From Planctomycetota bacterium (GTDB lineage Bacteria; Planctomycetota; UBA1135; GCA-002686595): a stretch of DNA of 64,000 nt. The stretch spans positions 62,001 through 126,000 of the forward strand of contig JANQEJ010000054.1 in assembly GCA_028278425.1 (NCBI GenBank), in the 5' to 3' direction. The position numbers were made by a program, and so were the translations under genes. The notes under the pieces were generated by a model. The model worked only from the letters and a program-made list of their open reading frames with translations. It was not told where the DNA came from and did no database searches. Shown in pieces: positions 35,348 through 44,808 of the stretch; position 1 is the first letter of the stretch, and the number at the start of each line of letters is the position of its first letter.

Positions 35348-36205
35348 CTAGCCCGTCTTCTTCTTCTTCGCCTTCTTGTCCTCGGCGGACGACTTCGACG
35401 AGGCCATCTTCTTGCCCGAGGCGGACTGCGCCTCGGCGACGCTCTTCTTCAGGGCGTCCATCAGGTTGATGATCTTCGGCTCCTCCGGATCCGGGGCGGA
35501 GACGACCTCCTCGCCGTCGATCTTCATCTGGATGAGCTTCGTCAGCTCGTCGGTGTAGTTGTCCGTGTAGGCGTTGAGGTCGAAGTCCTCGATCAGCGAC
35601 GCGTCGATCAGGGTGCGCGTCAGCTTGTCCTCTTCCTTCGAGACGTCCTGGTCCTCGAGCTCCTCCTGGAACGGCCCGACCTCCTTCACCTTCTTGGCGT
35701 AGGTGAGGATCGACATCCCGAGCATCTTGCCGATCGGACGCAGCATCACGAGCTGCACGCGCCCGGACATCACGACCTTCGCGAGCCCGACCACGCCGGC
35801 GTCGATCATCCCCTTGTGCAGGAGCGCATACGGCCGATTGCCGGCGACGCCGTCGGGGAGCAGGTAGTACGTCCGCCCCGCGAAGTACATCGGGTCGACG
35901 TCCTCGGGCTTGATGAAGCCTTCGATGCTGACCGCCTTGTCCGACTCCTTGCGGATCTTCTGGAGCTCCTCCGGATCGATGACGACGTAGTTGTCCTTGG
36001 TGTACTCGTAGCCGCTGACGATCTGGTCGTTGGAGAGTTCGCCGTGCTCGGGGCACACCTTCTTGTACTTCACCCGGCTGTTGCACTCGGAGTGGAGCTG
36101 GTTGAGCCGGATCTCCTCGCTCGTGTTGTTCGCCGTGAAGGCGCGGACCGGAACCGAGACGAGGCTGAGCTTGAGGAAGCCTTTCCAGGAGCTTCGGGGC
36201 GCCAT
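35348..36205 (-). CDS. ku: Ku DNA end-binding protein
   Basis: 285 residues; the bacterial Ku core forms a homodimeric ring on DNA ends and recruits ligase. Signature stretches: WKGFLKLSLVSVPVRAF, CPEHGELSNDQIVSGYEY, FIKPEDVDPMYF, YYLLPDGVAGNRPYALL. The C-terminus is lysine-rich (SASGKKMASSKSS, then KKAKKKKTG), a DNA-binding tail as in some other bacterial Ku proteins. Start ATG 36205; a longer frame upstream is not conserved-looking. It heads the operon Ku, ligase, BRCT-MerR-TPR on the minus strand. Confidence 0.95.
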   Translation of the reverse strand: MAPRSSWKGFLKLSLVSVPVRAFTANNTSEEIRLNQLHSECNSRVKYKKVCPEHGELSNDQIVSGYEYTKDNYVVIDPEELQKIRKESDKAVSIEGFIKPEDVDPMYFAGRTYYLLPDGVAGNRPYALLHKGMIDAGVVGLAKVVMSGRVQLVMLRPIGKMLGMSILTYAKKVKEVGPFQEELEDQDVSKEEDKLTRTLIDASLIEDFDLNAYTDNYTDELTKLIQMKIDGEEVVSAPDPEEPKIINLMDALKKSVAEAQSASGKKMASSKSSAEDKKAKKKKTG

Positions 36206-36303
36206 GGGTAGTCGTCCTTCGAGAGGGGGTCCCGCGGAGTTGCGCGACCTCGACGCGAGCGGCCGATCGTAGCACAACCCCGGTGCGTCGAGGGGAACCC
36301 CCG

Positions 36304-36879
36304 CTATCGGCCGGATCGAGGCGCGCCTTCAGGCCGGCGGCGAAAGCCCGCAACTACGGCGTTTTCGCGAGAACGCGATTCCACCGCGGCGCGCGCGCCC
36401 GGCAGCGCGAGGACGCTGAGCCGCCGGAGCTCGAGCTGGAAGCGCGTACCCTCGTCGGGGAGCCGCGGGAGCTGCTCGCAAGTGTCCGCGCACCAGAGAC
36501 TCGCGAGGTCGGCGAGGCGCTCCGCCGTCAGCGGGACGCGCTCGTCGGTGCGGCGGTCGGCGACTTCGAAGCCTCCGTCGCGGCCGAGGTTGTCGACGAG
36601 CGAGCGGCGGCGGATCGTGCACCAGAGCCACGCGATCTCCTCGGCGTCGTCGCCGATCACGGCGCGCACGGCGTCGCGGTCGTCGTCCGAGACGGACTGC
36701 GCGGGGAAGAACTCCGTGCCGTAAACCGAGTGGAAGAGGCCGCCGTCGCAGAGCGCCGGCCGCGCGCCCCATTCCTCGAGCAGCGCGCGAACGCCGAGCA
36801 GGTGCTCGAGCAGCGTGACGTGCGAGTGGGCCCTGGAACCGGCGCCCGCCTCGCGCAGGAAGCGCAGCCGTTCTTCCAC
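36304..36879 (-). CDS. DUF6817-like (HD-related) protein
   Basis: 191 residues from GTG 36879. The N-terminal 90 residues contain HSHVTLLEHLLGVRALLEEW and GGLFHSVYGTEFF, with spaced His residues as in the HD-like DUF6817 family. Later parts are helical. No metal-site assignment can be made with certainty and no substrate is known. The last 40 residues are Arg-rich and look less conserved. It diverges from the cyclase gene over 41 bases that include a CGTATACG palindrome. Confidence 0.7.
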   Translation of the reverse strand: MEERLRFLREAGAGSRAHSHVTLLEHLLGVRALLEEWGARPALCDGGLFHSVYGTEFFPAQSVSDDDRDAVRAVIGDDAEEIAWLWCTIRRRSLVDNLGRDGGFEVADRRTDERVPLTAERLADLASLWCADTCEQLPRLPDEGTRFQLELRRLSVLALPGARAAVESRSRENAVVAGFRRRPEGAPRSGR

Positions 36880-36888
36880 CGTCCCGAG

Positions 36889-36896
36889 CGTATACG
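36889..36896. promoter_or_regulatory. CGTATACG palindrome, possible shared -10
   Basis: The only AT-rich spot in the 41-bp gap between two divergent starts. TATACG reads as a -10 box on the plus strand and, because it is palindromic, CGTATA reads likewise on the other strand. It could serve the cyclase gene 25 bases downstream. Confidence 0.3.
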
Positions 36897-36920
36897 ATGC
36901 GCGCCACGGAGGAGATCGCG

Positions 36921-37952
36921 ATGAAGAAGAAGTCCCTTTGGGCCGGCGCGGCGCTCGTCGCCGCCGCCTGCGCTTCGTTCGGCTGGCACGCGCAAGAGGG
37001 GGAAGAGCCCGGCTGGGTCCGCGGCCGCGGCTGGGGCTGGATCTGGGGCGAGGGCGACGAGATCGGCGCGCTCAACGCGATAACGAACGCGACGCGCCTG
37101 GCCGCGCTCGAGCTCGTCGAGGAAGGCCGCGTGTACGACCTCGGGGTCACGTACTCGCGCGAGAGCTACATCTGGCCCGGCCACAGCCCCGGCGAGGTGA
37201 TGACCTTCCGCTCCCCCGACGGCATCCGGCGGATGGGGGACATGGAGTTCACGCTGCCCGAGGTGAACGCCGCCGCGCTGGCCTGGCACAGTTGCGCGAT
37301 CTTCACGAACGACAACGTCGCCACGCAGATCGACGGGCTCGGCCACGCGGTCCGGGGTGAGGACGCGCACTGGTACAACGGCCACACCGAGGCCGCGTTC
37401 GGCGGCGACTTCGGCGTGCGGGCGTGCTCGGCGGCGGGGATCCCGCCGATCGTGAACCGCGCGGTCCTGGTCGACGTGGCGGGCCTGAAGGAATTGGACG
37501 CGCTCGCGAGCGGCTATGCGATCACGGTGGCGGACACCGAGGCCGCTCTAGCTCGCCAGGGCGTCGACATCCGGGTGGGGGACGTCGTGCTCTTCCGCAC
37601 CGGCACGCTCCGCCACTGGGGAGAGGTCGGCGCCGACCACGAGACCATCGCCGCCCACGACGGCGCGGGCATCAACCTCGCCACCGCCCGCTGGCTGATC
37701 GAGGAGAAGGGCGCGCTCGCCATCGGCTCCGACACGAGCGGCGTCGAGGTCGCGCCCGCTCCGGAGGGCTCGACCTCGTTCGTCCCCGTGCACGAGTACC
37801 TCCTGATCGAGCAGGGCGTGCACCTGCTCGAGTACCACTACCTCGAGGAGCTCGCCCGCGACGAGGTGTGGGAGTTCTGCTACGTCGCGACGACCAACAA
37901 GATCGCGGGGACGACGGCTGGGTTCGCGCTGCGGCCGATCGCGATGCGCTGA
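36921..37952 (+). CDS. Exported cyclase-family protein (kynurenine formamidase-like)
   Basis: 343 residues with a signal peptide (LWAGAALVAAACASFGWHAQ). Family traits: GDEIGALNAITNATRLAALE near the start, then NVATQIDGLGHAV where the family usually has HxGTHxDxxxH, then VGDVVLFRTG, GINLATARWLIEEKGALAIG and VPVHEYLLIEQGVHLLEY. The metal site is partly altered (His to Asn at the first position), as in the long-form putative cyclases. Such enzymes hydrolyse amides or cyclise polyketides; substrate unknown. Start ATG 36921 with GGAGG eight bases upstream; the frame extends eight codons further back. Confidence 0.85.
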   Translation: MKKKSLWAGAALVAAACASFGWHAQEGEEPGWVRGRGWGWIWGEGDEIGALNAITNATRLAALELVEEGRVYDLGVTYSRESYIWPGHSPGEVMTFRSPDGIRRMGDMEFTLPEVNAAALAWHSCAIFTNDNVATQIDGLGHAVRGEDAHWYNGHTEAAFGGDFGVRACSAAGIPPIVNRAVLVDVAGLKELDALASGYAITVADTEAALARQGVDIRVGDVVLFRTGTLRHWGEVGADHETIAAHDGAGINLATARWLIEEKGALAIGSDTSGVEVAPAPEGSTSFVPVHEYLLIEQGVHLLEYHYLEELARDEVWEFCYVATTNKIAGTTAGFALRPIAMR

Positions 37953-37955
37953 CGA

Positions 37956-38210
37956 CTACCTCGCCGCGCCGGCCACGCGCTCGTAAAGGAATTCAGGCGC
38001 GAAGTCCGCACCATTCGGCCAGGTGAGTGTGTCGTCCACGACGAACCGAGCGAAATAGTCGGGATCGCGCAACGGTTGGAAGACCTCGCCGTCGAGCTTG
38101 CCGGAGAGGTCGATTTCTCCGGCGACTCCATCGTCAAAGCGCAGCCAGACACGGTGACCACCCCGGTATTCGGCCTCGACAACGTGAACCAGTTTCATGT
38201 TTCGGATCAT
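37956..38210 (-). CDS. DUF2442 protein
   Basis: 84 residues (80 if ATG 38198 is used). The pattern LVHVVEAEYRGGHRVWLRFD, GEIDLSGKLDGEVFQPLRDP and VDDTLTWPNGADFAPEFLYE is that of DUF2442. It begins seven bases after the DUF4160 gene. DUF4160 and DUF2442 genes are often adjacent and are suspected to form a toxin-antitoxin-like module, with DUF2442 the likely antitoxin; no activity can be read from sequence alone. Confidence 0.85.
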   Translation of the reverse strand: MIRNMKLVHVVEAEYRGGHRVWLRFDDGVAGEIDLSGKLDGEVFQPLRDPDYFARFVVDDTLTWPNGADFAPEFLYERVAGAAR

Positions 38211-38216
38211 AGCACT

Positions 38217-38474
38217 TCACTCCAACGGCGGGATCGGTCTCAGGGGGCGTTCGGAACGCGCCAGCTCCCAGTCTTCCAACAGCTCGTTCCGATGGAGCTC
38301 CGCCCATTCCAAGACCAGCCGACGCGCCCTTGGAGGGAACCGGCCGTGTATGGTCCAGGTGTCGAGTTGTACTGCGACCACGAACTCGCCGTAACGAGCG
38401 TGGAAGTGCGGTGGCGCGTGGTCGTGGTGATACATCCGCACTACGATTCCGAAGAAGCGCGAGATTTCCGGCAT
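38217..38474 (-). CDS. DUF4160 protein
   Basis: 85 residues: MPEISRFFGIVVRMYHHDH, then PPHFHARYGEFVVAVQLD and VLEWAELHRNELLEDWEL, the full DUF4160 pattern including the HxxPHFHA motif. Start ATG 38474, as in the family; the open frame upstream is not family-like. It is followed directly by DUF2442. Together they look like a small mobile module of toxin-antitoxin type; the HFH motif suggests a metal or RNA-binding site (inference). Confidence 0.85.
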   Translation of the reverse strand: MPEISRFFGIVVRMYHHDHAPPHFHARYGEFVVAVQLDTWTIHGRFPPRARRLVLEWAELHRNELLEDWELARSERPLRPIPPLE

Positions 38475-38594
38475 CGCGCGGAGGACCAGCGCGATCGGCG
38501 GTAGGTGACACTTGGGGTCGGAGAAACAGGCGTTGGCGGACGAGGTCGACACCGCTCCGTGCCACGGAATTCCCCAGTTCCGCAAACGGGGAGA

Positions 38595-38885
38595 TCAGCC
38601 GATTTGGCTCATCTCGTAGACGGTGAGGTCGCCCACCGCTCCTTCGGTGGCTTCGAGGAAGGCCGCGAGATGGGCAGCGTTCATGTGAGCCTGCCAGAGC
38701 TCGCGCGACTCCCAGTTCTCGTAGAAGAGGAAGTGGGCGGGATTCTCGTGGTCCTGATGAAGGTCGTACTGAAGACAGCCTTCTTCGGCCCGTGTGATCG
38801 GGATCAGCTTCTCCAGCTCCGCCTGGACGAGCTCGACCTTGTCGGGATGCGCATGGACGTCGGCAACGATCGTGAGCTTCGACAC
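38595..38885 (-). CDS. ABM-family (YgiN-like) monooxygenase
   Basis: 96 residues from GTG 38885, with AAGGAGG seven bases upstream fixing the start. Antibiotic-biosynthesis-monooxygenase fold: LTIVADVHAHPDKVELVQAE, RAEEGCLQYDLHQDHENP, FLFYENWESRELWQAHMNAA. Members are small cofactor-free oxygenases or quinol monooxygenases, or heme/aldehyde detoxifiers. It follows the AlkD-like and EthD genes on the same strand, so a three-gene unit is likely. Confidence 0.88.
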   Translation of the reverse strand: MSKLTIVADVHAHPDKVELVQAELEKLIPITRAEEGCLQYDLHQDHENPAHFLFYENWESRELWQAHMNAAHLAAFLEATEGAVGDLTVYEMSQIG

Positions 38886-38907
38886 TTGAGGCCTCCTTCC
38901 GACCCGA

Positions 38908-39610
38908 TCAACACTTGACCGTCTTCCGCTTCTTGCCGGCCCTTCCCGCCTTCTCGACCTTCTCGATGTACTCCGTCGCAAGCGGGACCTTGCACGACGT
39001 CCCGTGCACGTCCACCTCGACCTTCCCGAGCTTCTTGGCCGTTGCCTTGGCTTCCTTGCTCAGCGGCAGCGCGTGGGATCCCACGGCGATCACGAAGCCG
39101 TTCATCGTGTAGCGCACGCGGTTGGGGGCGGAGCCGATGCCCTTCTCGATCTCCTTGAGCAGCGCTTTGATCTCCGCCAGGTCCAGCTCTTCGTCCGGCG
39201 TCACGGCGACGATCCCCGCGTAGGTGCTCCAACCGGAGGAGGCAACCGACTCGTTCTTCGATCGGATCCACTTCACGGGGAGGTCCCGGGCGTGCTTGCT
39301 CTCGGTCGCAACGCCGGGGACGGTGTATTCCGAGATCATCGACCAGCTCGCCTGCTTCGCCCAGCTGCCTCTTGGTCATCCGGGAGCCATCGGCGACCAT
39401 CCCCGCCAGGTACATGGCATCGCCGTTCCCGGTCTCGTAGAGCTCGCACGCGAGCTCGTGCTCACCCTTGATGCTCTTGGCGATGACCTTCATGTCGGCG
39501 ACGCTGACGCCGAACAAGTTCTCCGGGGCGCCGTGCTTCGAAAACGTCTGGATCCGCCGGGGGTCTCCCTTCCTCTTCAGCTCCGCCATGACCTTTGCGA
39601 CCGTCTTCAT
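38908..39610 (-). pseudogene. AlkD-like DNA alkylation repair gene with a frameshift
   Basis: From ATG 39610 the first 80 codons encode the start of a DNA alkylation-repair HEAT-like protein (KVMAELKRKGDPRRIQTF, LFGVSVADMKVIAKSIKG, MYLAGMVADGSRMTKRQL). Near 39362-39367 the frame changes: the second frame reads SWAKQASWSMISEYTVPGVA, KWIRSKNESVASSGWSTYAG and ends KRKTVKC, the normal C-terminus of the family. A small deletion at CAGCTGG joins the two. Both halves are well kept, so the event is recent or a sequencing error. The start overlaps the EthD gene's stop (ATGA). Confidence 0.8.
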
Positions 39611-39999
39611 GATGGCTCCCCTGTCTGCGGAAAGACGACGATCTCCTCGGACACCAGAATCGTGGACCGGGACCAATCGATGAAGTTCTTTTCGTCCTCG
39701 AAGAAGACTCGAAGGATCTCCTTGGCTTCGTCGGTCGACCAGTCGCGCTCGAGCGCCTCGATGCTCTCGACCCAAAGCTCCGCGATGCCGTCGAGAGGCT
39801 CTTCCAGACCCGTGCGGGGGCCGACGACCAGCTCGCGCGCATCCGTGTCGAGCGTGTGAACCTGAACGTAGCGCTTGACGCCCAGCGTCGGTATCGCATC
39901 CGGCGGTACGGCCAAGGGGTGCTTCTCGCGCCAGTACGCTTGAAACTCTTCCCGGCTGAGATGCGCCAGCCGTCTCATGCAGAAACTCAGCTTGATCAT
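39607..39999 (-). CDS. EthD-domain protein
   Basis: 130 residues with the EthD pattern: MIKLSFCMRRLAHLSREEFQ, YWREKHPLAV, YVQVHTLDT and GIAELWVESIEALE. EthD-type proteins are small ferredoxin-like-fold proteins linked with oxidative degradation of ethers or aromatic compounds; they often have no known reaction. AGAGGAGC precedes ATG 39999. It is first in a unit with the AlkD-like gene and the ABM monooxygenase, all of which could belong to response against reactive organic compounds (inference). Confidence 0.88.
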   Translation of the reverse strand: MIKLSFCMRRLAHLSREEFQAYWREKHPLAVPPDAIPTLGVKRYVQVHTLDTDARELVVGPRTGLEEPLDGIAELWVESIEALERDWSTDEAKEILRVFFEDEKNFIDWSRSTILVSEEIVVFPQTGEPS

Positions 40000-40128
40000 C
40001 GGCTCCTCTCAGAGATGGATCGTTGCGTTCACCTTCGAGAGATGTCCGATGGGACGAGCTTTGTCAACGACCTGATGCCATCGGCGGGACGGTACGACGC
40101 TGCCGCGTCGATGCGGCGCGGCGCCGGG

Positions 40129-40218
40129 CTACTCCGCAACGAGGTCGACGAGCATCGCCTCGAGCCCGCGGATCCGCGCCAAGAGGACGCGGCAATCGCG
40201 CGCGTCCTCCGTCGACAT
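40129..40218 (-). CDS. Possible 29-residue ORF after the kinase stop
   Basis: The frame of the upstream kinase continues for 39 codons after its TGA, and from ATG 40218 would give MSTEDARDCRVLLARIRGLE and nine more residues, an amphipathic helix. There is no Shine-Dalgarno and no family. It may be a small protein, a remnant of a longer kinase C-terminus, or chance. Confidence 0.2.
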   Translation of the reverse strand: MSTEDARDCRVLLARIRGLEAMLVDLVAE

Positions 40219-40248
40219 CCGGGCGAGGTACTCCGGCGGAGCCGCGAC

Positions 40249-43206
40249 TCAGTCGCTCTCCTCCTCTTCGATGCCCAGGAGCCGCTGCGCCTCGGCGTGG
40301 AACGAGGGAAGCAGCTCGTGAGGACTCTCCAGCTCGCCGATCCGTCGAACCGCGACGTCGTACCACTTCCGGGCTTCGGCGCCGTCCTCCAGCTTCGCGT
40401 GCGCCATCGCGAGGAAGAGGCAGTCGATCGCGTCGGGCGCGGCGCGCAGGGCGTGCGCGCGCTCCAGCGCCTCGATCGCGGCCAGCGGCTCGCCGTGCCG
40501 GTAGAGGACGACGCCGAGCGTGTTCCAGTGATCCGCGTCGTCCGGGGCGAGGCGGGTGCTCCGCTCGGCGAGGGTTACGGCACCCGTCAGGTCGCGCTGC
40601 TCGAACCCGTCGAGGGTCGCCGTGTGCCAGGCGACTCCGGCGAGGTACTTCGCGTTGGGCTGGACCTGGGCCGCGCGGCGGAAGTGCCGAAGGGCCGCGT
40701 CGGGGTCCCCCGCGGCTACCGCCGCGCTGCCGAGGTTGTTCCAGTGGCGGGCGTTGCCCGGGTCCAGCTCGATCGCCCGTTCCAAGGACTGCCTCGCGCC
40801 CGCGAGATCGCCGACGCGCACCTGCACGACGCCGAGGTTGCCCACGGCCTGCGGATCCTCGGGCGCGGCCTCGACCGCCCGGAGGAACACCCCGTGGCTC
40901 TCTTCGAAACGACCCTGGAAGAAGAGGGCCAGCCCGAGGTGGCCGAGCAGGTGTCCCTCGTCGGGCCAGCGCTCCGTCACACGACGATAGAGCTCCGCCG
41001 CGGCGGCGTGGTCGCCGAGCTCCTCCAGGTTGACTCCCCGCTCGTGCCAGGCGACGACGTTGTCCGGGCGCAGAGCTACCGCGGCGGTGAAGTGACGCGC
41101 CGCCTCCGCGTGCCGGTCGAGCCGGTTCAGGACGCGCGCGAGGAGCAAGCGCGAGACGAAGTCGTCCGGCTCGAGCTCGACCGTGCGCCGGACAACGGCC
41201 TCCGCGAGCTCGCTCTTCTGCCAGAGTCCGGCGCCGAGGAGCAGGAGACTGGCGTGCGAAAGCGCCGCGAGGTCCTCCTCGTTCCGAAAGCGCTCGAGCT
41301 CCGAAGACTCGCCGGACGCGATCGCGGTCCGCAGCCTGCGACGCACCGGGTTGGGATCGAGCGCGTTGGCGAGGGCCTGCAGGCGTTTCGCGCCCTCGCC
41401 GTCCTCCGCCTTGACGCGCACGAGCGCCCAGGCGTCCAGCCCTTCGGCGAAGTCCGGTCCAAGGCCGCGCTCGACGAGGACGTCGACGGCGTCCTCGACA
41501 TCGCCCTCGTCGGGATCGAGGCCGAGCTCGTAGAAGAGCTCCCCGTACGCGAGGTCCACGGTGACCCAGTCCGTGGGATACACGCCGTGTCCCGGTGGCG
41601 TGCGCATGTCGAGCAGCGCCGCGAGGAGTGCTTCGTTCTCGCGCGCGACGTCCGCCGCGTGGATCGCGGACCGGGCGCGCGCCTCGATCGAGGCCAGCGC
41701 GGTGGTCGCGCGCTCGCGCACCTTGACGGAGGCGTCCTCGTCGCCCGCGAGCGCGACGGCCCGCTCGGCCGCGGCCACCGCCTCGGGCCAGCGCTCCAAC
41801 GCCTCCTCGCGCGCCGCGTCCTCGAGCGCGGCGGCGACGCGGGCCGCCGATTCACGCTCGCGCTCCGCGCTCTGGGCTTCGGTCCAGAGCCACCCGCCGC
41901 CGACGGCGACGATGGTCACGCAGACGCTCGCCGCGAGCCCGAGGGTCAAGCGGCGGGCCCTGCGCTCCTCGCTGGCGTGCACGCGCGCCTCGGCCGCCTC
42001 GATGCGCGCCGCGAGGGCGCGCTCCTCGACGGATTCCTGGTAGGCCCGCATCCGTTCGGCGACGACGCCCGCCGTCGGGGGGCGGTCGTCCCGTTCCGGT
42101 TGCAGGCAATCGCCCGCGAGCGCGACCAGTGCGTCGTCCGCTTCGGTCTCCTGAAGCCGCCCGTGAGCTTCGTCGAGCTCGCCCTGCGCCGCCTGCAGGA
42201 GCGCGAGCTCCAGCTCCTCGGCGTACGGTGGCCGTCCGGTCAGGATCTCGCACAGGATCGCTCCCAGGGCGAACACGTCGGCGCGCTCGTCCAGCCGATC
42301 GATCTCGCCGCGCGCTTGCTCGGGCGGCATGTAGGCGACCGTGCCCATCACCGCGCCCGCGATCGAGTGCGATCCGGTGCCGTCGCTGCGGAGGGTCTCG
42401 ACCGCCGGAGGCGTGGTCTCGGGTGGAGCGACGCCGGGCTTCGCTTCGCTTGCCTCGAGCACCTTCGCGAGGCCCCAGTCGACGACCTGGACCTCGCCGA
42501 AGGCTCCGACCATCACGTTGGCCGGCTTCAGGTCGCGATGGATCACCCCGCGCGAGTGCGCGTAGGCCATCGCCTGGCAGACGTCGGCGAAGACGTCGAG
42601 GATCCGGGCGCGATCCGCCCTCGGGTGCTCGCGCTCCTCCAGCAGCGACGCGAAGGTCCGGCCCTCGATCAGCCGCATCGTGAAGTAGGGCTGCTCGTCG
42701 TCCGTTCTCCCGAGTTCGTAGACCGGCACGATGCCGGGGTGTTGGAGCTGACCGCCGATCTGTGCCTCCTCGATGAAGCGCTGGACCGTTTCCGGCTGTA
42801 CGAAGGCGTCCCCGTGCAGCACCTTCATCGCGACCTCGCGCCCGAGGTCCTGGTCGCGCGACTTGAGCACCACGCCCATCCCGCCGCGCGCGAGCTCCCC
42901 CAGAACCCGGTAGGGTCCACGCCGCGGCGCGAGCTCCTCGTCTACGCCGGCGTGGGAGGGGAGCACCGACTTTCCGGGCGCGCGAAGCGCGACCTGAATG
43001 TCCCCGCCGACCACCTCTTCGAAGAAGCGCACGACCGAATGGCCCGACGAAGCGTCCTGCACGTCCGCGGCGAGGAGCCTTCGGACGCAGGCCTCCAGCT
43101 CGGCGTCACCGGCGCAGGCCGCGCTCACGAACCCGTCGCGCTCGGCCTCGGGAAGATCGCGGGCCGAGAGAAACACCTCCTTCGCACGCTGCCGGGAAGT
43201 GGACAT
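40249..43206 (-). CDS. Membrane Ser/Thr protein kinase with TPR domain
   Basis: 985 residues. An N-terminal 85-residue helical region ([20 protein letters not shown]) of the type found before many planctomycete kinases is followed by the kinase domain (about 95-370): [22 protein letters not shown] lysine, [11 protein letters not shown] and VVDWGLAKV, where DFG is DWG, as is common in this branch. One membrane helix ([22 protein letters not shown], near 445) precedes a region with ten or so TPR units ([40 protein letters not shown]). No sigma factor gene is adjacent. Start ATG 43206. Confidence 0.94.
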   Translation of the reverse strand: MSTSRQRAKEVFLSARDLPEAERDGFVSAACAGDAELEACVRRLLAADVQDASSGHSVVRFFEEVVGGDIQVALRAPGKSVLPSHAGVDEELAPRRGPYRVLGELARGGMGVVLKSRDQDLGREVAMKVLHGDAFVQPETVQRFIEEAQIGGQLQHPGIVPVYELGRTDDEQPYFTMRLIEGRTFASLLEEREHPRADRARILDVFADVCQAMAYAHSRGVIHRDLKPANVMVGAFGEVQVVDWGLAKVLEASEAKPGVAPPETTPPAVETLRSDGTGSHSIAGAVMGTVAYMPPEQARGEIDRLDERADVFALGAILCEILTGRPPYAEELELALLQAAQGELDEAHGRLQETEADDALVALAGDCLQPERDDRPPTAGVVAERMRAYQESVEERALAARIEAAEARVHASEERRARRLTLGLAASVCVTIVAVGGGWLWTEAQSAERERESAARVAAALEDAAREEALERWPEAVAAAERAVALAGDEDASVKVRERATTALASIEARARSAIHAADVARENEALLAALLDMRTPPGHGVYPTDWVTVDLAYGELFYELGLDPDEGDVEDAVDVLVERGLGPDFAEGLDAWALVRVKAEDGEGAKRLQALANALDPNPVRRRLRTAIASGESSELERFRNEEDLAALSHASLLLLGAGLWQKSELAEAVVRRTVELEPDDFVSRLLLARVLNRLDRHAEAARHFTAAVALRPDNVVAWHERGVNLEELGDHAAAAELYRRVTERWPDEGHLLGHLGLALFFQGRFEESHGVFLRAVEAAPEDPQAVGNLGVVQVRVGDLAGARQSLERAIELDPGNARHWNNLGSAAVAAGDPDAALRHFRRAAQVQPNAKYLAGVAWHTATLDGFEQRDLTGAVTLAERSTRLAPDDADHWNTLGVVLYRHGEPLAAIEALERAHALRAAPDAIDCLFLAMAHAKLEDGAEARKWYDVAVRRIGELESPHELLPSFHAEAQRLLGIEEEESD

Positions 43207-43285
43207 GGGCGTGGCCGCCGGACCGATTCTGGCCGATGTTTCGGCGGATGAGAAGGAAACCGCCGTCGCGCGCTCTTCGCCGGAG

Positions 43286-44707
43286 TTACGGCCCCAGCAG
43301 GGCCCAGCCCCCGGCCACGAGGAACCCGGCGCACGAGAGCCAGAGCACCGCGTCCCAGAGCTTCCCCGGCCGAAGCGCCGGTTCCGTGCGGCGGTAGCGG
43401 AACCAGAGCGCGGTGAAGCCGAGCACCGGCAGCATCAGCGCCTGCGCGACGCCGCTCGCGAGAACGAGCTTCACCGGGGCCTGCACGAAGCAGAAGACGG
43501 TCAGGCTCGTCAGCGGGAAGACGGCGCAGAAGAAGCGCGTCCAGGCCTCGTCGCTGCCCGCCCGCACGCCGAACACTCGCACCGCGTCGGCGGCCACGCG
43601 CGCGAGGCCGGCGCTGGCCACGAAGAAGGTCGAGTACAGCACCGCGAAGGCCCCGAAGAGGAACACCTCCGAGGCCCACTCGCCGAAGACCGGCGCGTAC
43701 ATCTCCGCGAGCGTGCGGATCATGCTGCCGCCCGACGGGTTCAAACCGACGCGGCCGAGCACCGCGGCGCCGAGGAGGAAGAAGGCGACGGTGGCGAAGG
43801 TGTAGACGCAGGCGGAAAGCCACGCGTCCCAGCGCAGGACGCGCATCCACCCGCGCGCGCGTTCGCGCCAGGCGTCGCCCGCCTCGCGCGGGCCGGTCCA
43901 GCGCGCGTAGCCCTTCTCGAGACACCAGTACGGGTACATCACGAGCTCCGCCGCGCCGACGCCGATGATGCCGAAGGCGGCGAGCGCGGTGCCGACGCCG
44001 GAATCGGGCAGGCGGAAGCTCAGGCCGTCGACGATCTCCCCGCCGCGAATCGCCCAGTCGGGCTCGAGCTGCAGCATCGCCAGCGTCGCGATCGTCACCG
44101 CGGTGAACGCCGCCACGAGCGCGGTGGCGAGGAACTGGATGAGGCCGTAGCGGCCGACGACGAGAACGAGCGCGGTCGGCAGCGCGACGATCGCCGCCCA
44201 GAGGTACGCGTCCTTCGGCTCCTCGAGCTCGAGCGCTTCGACGGCGGCGTTGCCTTCTCCGCGCAGCGCGCGCTCCACCTGCGCCCGCACGGCCGCGTCC
44301 TGCGCCTCGTTGTAGGCCGCGCCCTCCTCCGTCAACGGCTGCGCGATCGCCAGCGCCTGCCCGACGCCGCCGACGATGCCGCCCTGCTGCGCCAGCGTGA
44401 GCAGCGTCATCACGAGCCACAGCCACACCGCCCACCCGGCGCGCGCGCGCGGTCCGGGGAGGCTGTCGAGAGCGCCGAGGGCGGTCTTGCCCCGGGTCAC
44501 CGCCGCGCGGCCGAGCTCGACCTGCGTGAACACCTTGATCACGCAACCGACGACGATCAGCCAGAGGAGCGCGAAGCCCGCCTCCGCGCCGACCTTCGTC
44601 GTCGCGATCAGCTCGCCCGATCCGACGATCGACCCGGCGACGATCAGGCCGGGGCCGAGGCGGCGCAGGATCGACGCGGGGCGGCGCGGCGGCTCGACGA
44701 CGTGCAC
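43286..44707 (-). CDS. Nramp-related membrane transporter lacking the DPGN motif
   Basis: About 473 residues, 11 or so helices, of the Nramp fold. Helix 1 reads [20 protein letters not shown]; true Nramp metal transporters have DPGN there, so the metal-binding Asp and Asn are replaced by SIVGSGE. Helix 6 reads [19 protein letters not shown], keeping a Met where the A/MPH motif lies. This form is common in planctomycetes and its substrate is not established. The start is uncertain: GTG 44707 is given; an alternative GTG is at 44746. Neither has a good ribosome binding site. Confidence 0.82.
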   Translation of the reverse strand: MHVVEPPRRPASILRRLGPGLIVAGSIVGSGELIATTKVGAEAGFALLWLIVVGCVIKVFTQVELGRAAVTRGKTALGALDSLPGPRARAGWAVWLWLVMTLLTLAQQGGIVGGVGQALAIAQPLTEEGAAYNEAQDAAVRAQVERALRGEGNAAVEALELEEPKDAYLWAAIVALPTALVLVVGRYGLIQFLATALVAAFTAVTIATLAMLQLEPDWAIRGGEIVDGLSFRLPDSGVGTALAAFGIIGVGAAELVMYPYWCLEKGYARWTGPREAGDAWRERARGWMRVLRWDAWLSACVYTFATVAFFLLGAAVLGRVGLNPSGGSMIRTLAEMYAPVFGEWASEVFLFGAFAVLYSTFFVASAGLARVAADAVRVFGVRAGSDEAWTRFFCAVFPLTSLTVFCFVQAPVKLVLASGVAQALMLPVLGFTALWFRYRRTEPALRPGKLWDAVLWLSCAGFLVAGGWALLGP

Positions 44708-44751
44708 GGCGGAGAAGGTACCCGCCGACGCGAGCGAAGCACACACACGGT

Positions 44752-44781
44752 TTGCCCCGGAGATCGAGGGGTGCTTAGACT
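44752..44781 (+). promoter_or_regulatory. Possible sigma-70-type promoter
   Basis: TTGCCC (44752-44757) and TAGACT (44776-44781) are 18 bases apart; the ATG of the TIR-nSTAND-WD40 gene is 28 bases downstream. Three of six positions fit in the -35 box and four of six in the -10 box. Confidence 0.35.
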
Positions 44782-44808
44782 CACTCGGCCTGCCGCCGCG
44801 CTCGCGCC

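Noticed and set aside
40129-40251. Selenocysteine read-through of the kinase TGA at 40249
   Set aside because: The frame stays open for 39 more codons, but there is no redox context or conserved Cys position, and no SECIS-like hairpin was recognised.
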